NCBI RefSeq assembly: GCF_963678635.1
Contig: NC_087063.1
Location: 62,789,290-62,853,289 of the forward strand
DNA: 64,000 nucleotides
Source: Symsagittifera roscoffensis
Lineage: Eukaryota > Xenacoelomorpha > Acoela > Convolutidae
Direction: 5' to 3'
The notes under the pieces were generated by a model. The model was not told where the DNA came from. It ran no database searches and saw only the letters and a list, made by a program, of their open reading frames with translations. A program made the position numbers and the translations under genes. Every line of letters starts with the position of its first letter. Position 1 is the stretch's first letter. Below, piece after piece: positions 54,930 to 64,000 of the stretch.

Positions 54930-56870
54930 CATTTGTCATTATGTCTCCAAAAATTGAAGCCGTGTTAGGAGTGGTTTAGTGGAACATTTAGTTGAACTGT
55001 GCTTGACTTCGTGCCTCTAAAAACCTTAGTTGTGTTAGCAGGGGCTTTGTTGAGGACATTGTACTATACCGTATTATAGCTTTTATCAGTGTAGTATTGT
55101 CATTCAACTTTGTGCCTCCAAAAACCTTAGTTGTGTTAGGACGTGCTTAGTAGAATGTTTAGATGAGCTTTTTTTGACTTTGTGCCTCCAAAAAATTAAT
55201 TGGGTTAAGAGATTTGGTGAGTACAACTTGTCATTCTGTATTGTTTTGCAAACTGTATTTTATCATCTGACTTTTTGTCTCCAAAAATCTTAGTTGTGTT
55301 AGGAGGGGCGTAGTTGGATGTCTAGGAAAGTTGTTTCTGACTTTTTGATTTCAAAACCAGAATTGCATTAGAGGTCTTAGGTGAGGACAATTTGCATGGC
55401 CCTATTTTACTTTAATGCTGCAAATTGTTTATTTGGCTTTGTGCCTCCAAAAAGCTTAGTTATGTTAGGTTGGGCCTAGAGGAATGTTTAGTTGAGCTGT
55501 TTTTGACTTCACGCCTCCAAAAACCTCATTTGAGTCATGAGAGGTTTTATTGAGGACAACTTGCCATGCCGTTTTTTTTGAAAATTATAAATTTATCAAT
55601 TGACATTGTGCCTCCGAAAACTTTGTTTATCATAGGAGGTGCGTAGTTGGGTGTTTAGGTGGTATTTTCCTGACATTGTGTTAGGACAAGTTGATCATTT
55701 GTCATTGTGTCTCCAAAAATTTAAGTCGTGTTAGGAGCGGCTTAGTGGAACGTTTAGTTGAACTGTGCTTGACTTCGTGCCTCTAAAAACCTTGGTTGTG
55801 TTAGCAGGGGCTTTGTTGAGGACATTGTGCTATACCGTATTAGAGCTTTTATCAGTGTAGTATTGTCATTCAACTTTGTGCCTCCAAAAACCTTAGTTGT
55901 GTTAGGACGTGCTTAGTAGAATGTTTAGATGAGCTTTTTTTTTGACTTTGTGCCTCCAAAAATTTAATTGGGTTATGAGATTTGGTGAGAACAACTTGTC
56001 ATTCTGTATTGTGTTGCAAACTGTATTTTATCATCTGACTTCTTGTCTCCAAAAATCTTAGTTGTGTTAGGAGGGGCGTAGTTGGATGTCTAGGAAAGTT
56101 GTTTCTGACTTTTTGGTTTCAAAACCAGAATTGCATTAGAGGTCTTAGGTGAGGACAATTTGCATGGCCCTATTTTACTTTAATGCTGCAAAATGTTTAT
56201 TTGGCTTCGTGCCTCCAAAAAGCTTAGTTATGTTAGGTTGGGCCTAGAGGAATGTTTAGTTGAGCTGTTTTTGACTTCACGCCTCCATAAACCTTATTTG
56301 AGTCATGAGAGGTTTTATTGAGGACAACTTGCAAGACCGTGTTTTATTTTAATGCTTTAAATGTATCATTTGACTTTGTGCCTCCAAAAACCTTAATTGT
56401 GTTAATAGAATCTGAGCAGAATCTTCAGTTGAGCTGTTATTGTTTTAATGCTTCCACAAACTTTAATTGTTTTAAGAATGACTTTTTGAGGACAACTTGC
56501 CATGCCGTATTGTTTTAAGTAACGTAACTCTATCATTTGATTTTGTGGTCCAAAATTTTTAATTGTTTTAGGGGTGATTTGTTGAGGACAACTTGCCATG
56601 CCGTTTTTTTTGAAAACTATAAATTTATCAATTGACATTGTGCCTCCGAAAACTTTGTTTATCATAGGAGGTGCGTAGTTGGGTGTTTAGGTGGTATTTT
56701 CCTGACATTGTGTTAGGACAAGTTGATCATTTGTCATTGTGTCTCCAAAAATTTAAGTCGTGTTAGGAGCGGCTTAGTGGAACGTTTAGTTGAGCTGCGC
56801 TTGGATTCGTGCCTCCAAAAGGGCTCTGTTGAGGACCTTTTGCATTACCGTATTATAGCTTTTATGACTG
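54930..56870. repeat. 766-bp higher-order repeat
   Basis: The GCAGGGGCTTTGTTGAGGAC unit with CCGTATTATAGC/CCGTATTAGAGC lies at 55038 and 55804 (offset 766). A related third unit is near 56820. Neighbouring units correspond in order. Confidence 0.75.
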
Positions 56871-57427
56871 TAGAATTATCGTTTGACTTCGTGCCTCCAA
56901 AAACCTTAGTTGTGTTAGGACGTGCTTAGTAGAATGTTTAGGTGAGCTGTTATTGAATTTGTGCCTCCAAAAAATTTGATTATGTTATGATAGATTTGTT
57001 GAGGACAACCTGTCGTTCTGTATTGTTTTGAAAAATGTAAGTTATCATTTGACTTTTTGTCTCCAAAAATCTTAGTTGTGTTACGAGGGGCGTAGTTGGA
57101 TGTCTAGGAAAGTTGTTTCTGACTTTTTGATTTCAAAACCAGAGTTGCATTAGAGGTCTTAGGTGAGGACAATTTGCATGGCCCTATTTTACTTTAATGC
57201 TGCAAAATGTTTATTTGGCTTCGTGCCTCCAAAAAGCTTAGTTATGTTAGGAGGGGCCTAGAGGAATGTTTAGTTGAGCTGTTCTTGACTTCGTGAAAAA
57301 CCTTAATTGTGTAAGGAGAGGTTTTATTGAGGACAAATTGCAAGGCCATGTTTTATTTTAATGCTGTAAATTTATCGCTTGGCCTTGTGCTATTATATTG
57401 GCCTTGTGTTAATCACTTGGCCTTGAG

Positions 57428-58850
57428 TTAATAGAATCTGAGCGGAATCTTCAGTTGAGCTGTTATTGTTTTGGTGCTTCCACAAACTTTAATTGTTTTA
57501 AAAGGGATTTGTTGAGGACAACTTGCCATGCAGTATTGTTTTAAGTAATGTTACTTTATCATTTGACTTTGTGTCTCCGAACTGTTTAATTGTGTTAAGA
57601 GTGATTTGTTGAGGACAAATTGCCATGCCGTATTGTTTTTGAAACTGTAAATATGTCATTTCACTTCGTGCCTCCAAAAACGTTAGTTGTGTTAGGAGGG
57701 GCTTAGTGGATTTTTTAGAAGAGCTGTTCTTGACTTTGTGGCTCCAAAAATTTCAATTGTGTCAAGATGGATATGTTGAGAACAACTGATCCTTCCGTAT
57801 TTTTTTAATATTGTAAATTTATCAATCGACATTGTGCCCCCAAAAACATTGTTTATCATAGGAGGTGCGTAGTTGGATGTTTAGGTTTGATGTTCCTGAC
57901 ATTGTGCCCTCAAAAACCTTAGTTGTGTTAGGAGGGGCTTAGTTGAGGACAAATTGGAAAGCCATGCTTTATTTTAATGCTGTAAATTTATCGCTTGGCC
58001 TTGTGCCTCCAAAAACCTTAGCTGTGTTAATAGAATCTGAGCGGAATCTTCAGTTGAGCTGTTATTGTTTTGGTGCTTCCACAAACTTTAATTGTTTTAA
58101 GAGGGATTTGTTGAAGACAACTTGCCATGCAGTATTGTTTTAAGTAATGTTACTTTATCATTTGACTTTGTGTCTCCGAACTGTTTAATTGTGTTAAGAA
58201 TGATTTGTTGAGGACAAATTGCCATGCCGTATTGTTTTTGAAACTGTAAATATGTCATTTCACTTCGTGCCTCCAAAAACTTTAGTTGTGTCAGGGCGGG
58301 CTTTGTGGAGTGTTTAGATGAGCTGTTCTTGACTTCGTGCCTCCAAAAATTTCAATTGTGTCAAGATGGATATGTTGAGAACAACTGATCCTTCCATATT
58401 TTTTTAATATTGTAAATTTATCAATCGACATTGTGCCCCCAAAAACATTGTTTATCATAGGAGGTGCGTAGTTGGATGTTTAGGTGTGATGTTCCTGACA
58501 TTGTGCCCTCAAAAACCTTAATTGTGTAAGGAGAGGTTTTATTGAGGACAAATTGCAAGGCCATGTTTTATTTTAATGCTGTAAAACTATCGCTTGACCT
58601 TGTGCCTCCAAAAACCTTAGCTGTGTTAATAGAATCTGAGCGGAATCTTCAGTTGAGCTGTTATTGTTTTGGTGCTTCCACAAACTTTAATTGTTTTAAG
58701 AGGGATTTGTTGAGGACAACTTGCCATGCAGTATTGTTTTAAGTAATGTTAGTTCATCATTTGACTTTGTGTCTCCGAACTGTTTAATTGTGTTAAGAGT
58801 GATTTTGTTGAGGACAAATTGCACTGCCGTATTGTTTTTGATAATATTAA
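57428..58850. repeat. 599-bp higher-order repeat, three copies
   Basis: The TTAATAGAATCTGAGCGGAA marker lies at 57428, 58027 and 58626, exactly 599 apart each time. The order in the second period is A-B-B-A-B-A-B, consistent with 4 x 97 + 3 x 70. Confidence 0.85.
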
Positions 58851-61800
58851 ATGATCATTTGCCTTTGGGCCTCCAAAAAACTTAGTTGTGTTAGCAGGGG
58901 CTCATTGAAATCATCTGTTGATGACAACTTGCCATGCCGTATTGTTTTTCAAACTGTAAATATGTCATTTCACTTCGTGCCTCCAAAAACTTTAGTTGTG
59001 TCAGGGCGGGCTTAGTGGAGTGTTTAGATGATCTGTTCTTGACTTTGTGGCCCCAAAATTTCAACTGTGTTAAGAATGCTTTGGTGAGGACAACTTGCCA
59101 ATTCCTATTGTTTTTAATACTGTAAACTTATCGTTTGAATTTGTGCCTCAAAAATTCTTAGTTTTGTTAGAAGGGGCGTTGTTGGATGTTTAGTTGAGCT
59201 GTTCTTAACTTCGTGCCTCCAAAAACCCTAAATGTGTTAGGAAAGGCTTTTTTGGGATAACTTGCATTGCGTTTTCTTTATTGCTGCAAATTGATCATTT
59301 GCTTTTTTTGCCTCTAAAAACCTTATTCATGTTAGGAGCGGCTCATGTGAATGTTTATTTAAACTGTTCTTGACTTTGTGCCTCCAAAATCCTTAATTAT
59401 GCTAGGAGAGGCTTTGCTGAGTACAACTTGCAGAGTCCCCAATTTATTTTGCTGTAAATTGGCCATTTACGTTTGTGCCTTCAGAAACCTTATTTGAGTT
59501 ATTAGGGGCTGATTGGAACGCTCAGTTCAGCTGTTCTTATCTTGGTGCCTCCAAAAAACTTAATTGTGTTCAGAGGGATTTGATGAGGTCAAGTTGCCAT
59601 GCCGTATTGTTTTTAAAACTGTAAATTTATCAGTTGACTTTAGGCCTTCAAAAGTCATATTTGTGATAGGACGTGCTGAGTGGAATGTTCAGGTGAGTTG
59701 GTCTTTATTTTGTCCCTCCAAAAAATATAATCGTGTTAAGGGATTTGGTGAGGACAACTTGCAATTCCGTATTGTTTTGAATACTGTAAATCTATCGTTT
59801 GATTTTGTGCCTCCAATAACCTTAATTGTGTTAGGAGGGGCGTAGATGGATGTTTAGGAGAATTGTTTTTGATTTTGTGCCTCCAAAAAACTAATTGCAT
59901 TAGGATGGGCTTAGTTCTGGACACCTGCAATGCCGTAATTTACTATAGTGCTGTAAGTTGTTCATTTGTCATTGTCTCCAAAAGTTTAAGTCGTGTCAAG
60001 AACGGCTTAGTGGAACGTTCAGTTGAGCTGTGCTTGATTTTGTGCCTCCAAAAACCTTAGTTGTGTTAGGAGGGGCTTTGTTGAAGACGTTTTGTAATAC
60101 CGTATTATAGTTTTCATCACTGTTGTAATATCATTTGACTTTGTGCCTCCAAAAACCTTAGTTGTGTTAGGAGGGGTTTTGTTGAGGAAGTTTTGTAATA
60201 CCGTATTATAGTTTTTATCACTGTAGTAATATCATTTGACTTTGTGCCTGCAAAAACCTTAATTGTGTTAGGACGTGCTTAGTAGAATGTTTAGGTGAGC
60301 TATTATTGACTTTGTGCCTCCAAAAATTTCAACTGGGTTAACTCTGTATTGTTTTGAAAGTTGTATATTATCATTTGACTTTTTGTCTCCAAAATCTTAT
60401 TTGTTCTAGGATGGGCGTAGTTGATGTCTAGAATATTTTTTTCTGACTTTTTGCCTTCAAAACCAGAATTGCATTAGAGGTCTTAGGTGAGCATAATTTG
60501 CGTGGCCCTATTATATTTTAATGCTGCAAACTGTTTATTTGGCTTTGTGCCTCCAAAAAGCTTAGTCATGTTAGGAGGGGCCTAGAGGAATGTTTAGTTG
60601 AGCTGTTTTTGACTTCATGCCTCCAAAAACCTTATTTGTGTCATGAGAGGTTTTATTGAGGACAACTCGCAAGGCCGTGTTTTATTTTAATGCATTAAAT
60701 TTATCATTTGACTTTGTGCCTCCAAAAACCTTAATTGTGTTAATAGAATCTGAGCAGAATCTTCAGTTGAGCTGTTACTTTTTCGGTGCCTTCGAAAAAT
60801 TTAATTGACTTAAGAGTGATAAAATGAGGACAATTTGCCATTCCGTATTGTTTTTCAAACTGCTAATATGTAATTTCACTTTGTGCCTCCAAAAATTTTA
60901 TTTGTGTCAGGGTGGGCTTAGTGGAGTAATTAGATGAGCTGTTCTTGACTTTGTGTCTCCAAAAAGTTCATTTGTGTTAAGAGGGCTTTGGTGAGGACAA
61001 CTGGTGTTTTTAATACTTGATTATTATCATTTGGCTTTGTGCCTTCAAAAAGTTTAGTTGAGTTAGGATGCGCGTTATTGGATGTTTAGTTAAGCTGTTT
61101 TTAACTTCGCGCCTCAAAACATCGTAATTGTGTTAGGAGAGGCCTTATTGGGGACAACTTGCATTGCCGTTTTTTTTGCTGTAAATTGATCACTTGCCTT
61201 TGTGCCTCAAAAAACTTTATTCGTGTATGGAGCGGCTCAATGGAATGCTTAGTTGAATTATTATTGACTTTGTGCCTCCGAAAAATTCAATTGTGTTAAG
61301 AGGGTTTTGGCGAGGACAACTTGCCAATCCGTATTGTTTTTAATACTGCAAATTTATCATTTGAATTTGTGTCGCCAAAAACCTTAATTGTCTTAGAAAA
61401 GGCAAAATTGGGTGTTTAGTTGAGCTGTTCTTAACTTCGTGCTTCCAAAAATCTTAATTAGGCTAGGAGAGTCTTTATTGGGGAAAATTTGCATTGCCGT
61501 TTTTTATTGCTGTAAATTGATCATTTGCCTTTGTGCCTCCAAAAACTTTCGTGTTAGGAGCGGTTCAGGGGAATGTTTAGTTGAACTGTTCTTGACTTTG
61601 TGCCTCCAAAAATTTCAATTGTGCTAAGAGGGATTCGGTGAGAATAACTGGTGTTTTTAATACTTTATTATTATCATTTGACTTTGTGCCTTCAAAAGTT
61701 TTAGCTGTGTTAGGATGCGCGTAGTTGGATGTGTCAGTGAGCTGTTTCTGACTTCGTGCTCACGAAAACCTTACTTGTGTTAGGAGGCGCTTTGCTGAGG

Positions 61801-64000
61801 ACAATTTGTTAGGAGAGGCATTATTGAGGACAATTTGCAATACCATAGTGCTTTTAACAATGTAGTATTATCGTTTGACTATGTGCCTTCAAAAACCTTA
61901 ATTGTGTTAGAAGGCGCATAGTTGGATGAATGGGTGAACTGTCCCTAAGTTTGTGCCTCCAAAAACCTTAGTTGTGTTAGGCGGGGCTTAGTTGAGATCA
62001 ACGTGCATTGCTGTATTTTATTTTAATGCTATAAAATGATCAGTTGCCTTTGTGCTTCCAGAAAGCTTAGTTGTGTTAGGAGGGTTGGACGTATATGTGA
62101 GCTTTTCCTGACTTCGTACTCTCAAAAACCTTATTTGTGTTAGGAGGCGCTTTGTTGAGGACAATTTGCAATACCATTTTGTTTTCAATACTACAGTACA
62201 ATCATTTGACTTTGTGCCTTCAAAATTTTTAATTGCATTAGATGTATAAGTGAGCTGTCCCTGACTTCGTGCTCCCAAAAACCTGATTTGTGTTAGGAGG
62301 CGCTTTGTTGTGTATAATTTGTTGGCAGAGGCAATGTTGAGGACAACTTACAATACCATAATGTTTTTAATATTGTAGTATTATCTTTTGACTATGTGCC
62401 CTCAAAAACCTTAATTGTTTTAGAAGGAGCGTAGTTGGATGTTGAGGACAATTTGCAAAACCATATTGTTTTCAATACTATCGTATTATCATTTGACTTT
62501 GTGCCTTCAAAAATTTTAGTTGTGTTAGGATGCGATAGTTGAGCTGTCCATGACTTCGTGCTCCCAAAAACCTAAACTGTGTTAGGAGGCGCTTTGTTGA
62601 GGACAATTTATTAGGAGAGGCAATGTTGAGGACAATTTCCAATACTATAATGTTTTAATGATGTAGTATTATCATTTGACTATGTGCCCTCAAAAATTTT
62701 ATTTGTATTAGTAGGCACGTAGTTGGATGTATGGATGAGTTGTCCCTGACTTTGTGCCTCCAAAAACGTTATTTATCTTAGGCTGGGCTTAGTTGAGGAC
62801 AAATTGTTAGGAGATGCATTGTTGAGGCAAATTTGCAATATCATAATGTTTTTAATAATGTAGTACTATCGTTTGACTATGTGCCTTCAAAAACCTTAGG
62901 CGGGGCTTAGTTGAGGACAATTTCTTAGGAGAGGCATTGTTGAGGACAATTTGCAAAACCATAATGATTTTTATAATGTAGTATTATCTTTCGACTACGT
63001 GCCTTCGAAAACCTTAATTGTGTTAGAATGCGCGTAGTTGGATGTTTGGGTGAGCTGTCCCTGTCTTTGTGCCTTCAAAAACATTATTCGTGTTAGGCGG
63101 CGCTTAGTTGAGGTCAATGTGCATTGCCGTATTTTATTTTAATGCTATAAAATGATCAGTTGCCTTTGTGGCTCCAAAAAGCTTAGTTGTGTTAGGAGAG
63201 TGTAGTTGGATCTTTAGGTGAGCTGATCTTGACTTTGTATCCCAAAAATCTGCGTTAATATGTGTTGTGTTAGTAGAGGCTTTGCTGAAGACAACTAGCA
63301 ATGCCGTACTTTATTTTATTGCTGTAAATTGATCATTTGCATTTGTGCCTCCAAAAACCTCAGTCGTGTTGGGACGGGCTGTTTGATGTTTAGGTGAGTT
63401 GTTCCTGACTTCGTGCTCTCAAAAAACCTAATTGTATTAGGAGAGGCTTTCTTGAGGACAACTTGCAATGCCGTATTTTTTAAAATACTATAAAATGATC
63501 ATTTGTATTTGTTCCTCCAAAAATCTTAGTTGTTTTAGGACGGGTTTGTGAAATGTTTAGATGAGCTGTTCTTGACTTTGTGCCTCCAAAAATTTTAATT
63601 GTGTTGAGAGGGATTTGATGAGGACAACTTGCCCTTCCGTATTTTTTTTCTACTGTAAAATTAACTTTTGACATTGTGCCTGCAAAAACTTTGTTTGTCT
63701 TAGGAGGGGCGTAGTTGGATGTTTAGGTGAGGTGTTACTCATATTGTGCCTCCAGTTGTGTTGGTAGAGGCTTTGTTGAGAACAACTTGCAATACCGTAT
63801 TTTTTTTACTTCTATAATTTGATCATTTGCCTTTGTGCCTCGAAAAGTTTTGGCTGAAAAAGTAGAAGCTGAGTAGAATGTTTAGTTGAGATGTTCTTGT
63901 TTTGCTGCCTCCGAAAAATTCAACTGTGTTAGGAGGGAGTTGTTGAGGACAACTTGCCATGTCGTAATGTTTTTTTTACTGTAAATTTCTCTTACGTCTT

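Larger units (their letters stand above)
33163..64000. repeat. Satellite array of two related half-units, A (about 70 bp) and B (about 97 bp), at least 30.8 kb
   Basis: Both half-units share a head, GTGCCTCCAAAAACCTTAGT then TGTGTTAGGAGGGGC. A continues TTAGTGGAATGTTTAGGTGA then GCTGTTCTTGAC. B continues TTTGTTGAGGACAACTTGCC, then ATGCCGTATTG, then TAATACTGTAAATTTATCAT. Measured head-to-head spacings are 70 (37556 to 37626) and 97 (37626 to 37723). An A+B pair is therefore 167 bp, and roughly 370 half-units fit in the window. Orientation is uniform apart from two 61-bp inverted pieces. Open frames here are produced by the repeat itself. The array reaches the window end, so its true length is unknown. 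Confidence 0.95.

Noticed and set aside
33163-64000. Dozens of 60-90-codon frames on both strands, several with near-identical proteins
   Set aside because: They recur with the satellite period, lack any domain, and are shifted or broken by unit indels. They are by-products of the repeat.
33163-64000. CRISPR-like regular repeat array
   Set aside because: No unique spacers, units far longer than CRISPR repeats, and eukaryotic context.

Overview
The window is animal (metazoan) nuclear DNA. It is AT-rich, has canonical GT-AG introns, and carries an env-bearing Ty3/gypsy-type retroelement, a decayed MULE transposon and a long satellite array. No bacterial-type gene organisation is present. The phylum cannot be fixed from sequence alone. 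An invertebrate or basal chordate is likely, because the one host gene is recognisable mainly by its cysteine layout.

Region 1 (1 to about 14-15 kb, minus strand): a retrovirus-like element read right to left. In transcriptional order it has a leader with repeated motifs, a 155-codon basic ORF overlapping the start of gag, a fused gag-protease-RT frame, RNase H-integrase, two tiny hydrophobic ORFs, a 376-codon open frame without any ATG, an 872-aa env, and an ATGA-coupled proline-rich ORF that leaves the window at base 1. Two lesions are visible in pol: an internal deletion at the start of RNase H and one in-frame TAA. All other frames are open, so the copy looks young. The 3' LTR is outside the window and I could not delimit the 5' LTR.

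Region 2 (about 15-21.4 kb): intergenic DNA with two copies of a dispersed hairpin-containing repeat, C homopolymers and a short tandem duplication.

Region 3 (21.4-32.6 kb, plus strand): an eight-exon gene whose spliced 543-aa product has a signal peptide and exactly ten cysteines in two clusters of five. The first cluster is spaced C-x8-C-x2-C-x4-C-x7-C. This is the clusterin (apolipoprotein J) plan. Its first intron holds a FLYWCH/MULE transposase pseudogene with minisatellite-like inverted ends, a 0.99-kb tandem duplication and a third copy of the dispersed repeat. A small inverted-repeat element abuts exon 4.

Region 4 (33.16-64.0 kb, to the window end): one head-to-tail satellite array made of two related half-units, A (about 70 bp) and B (about 97 bp). 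They are combined in several higher-order patterns (for example 571 and 599 bp) and overlaid by multi-kilobase segmental duplications. Open frames inside the array are by-products of the repeat.
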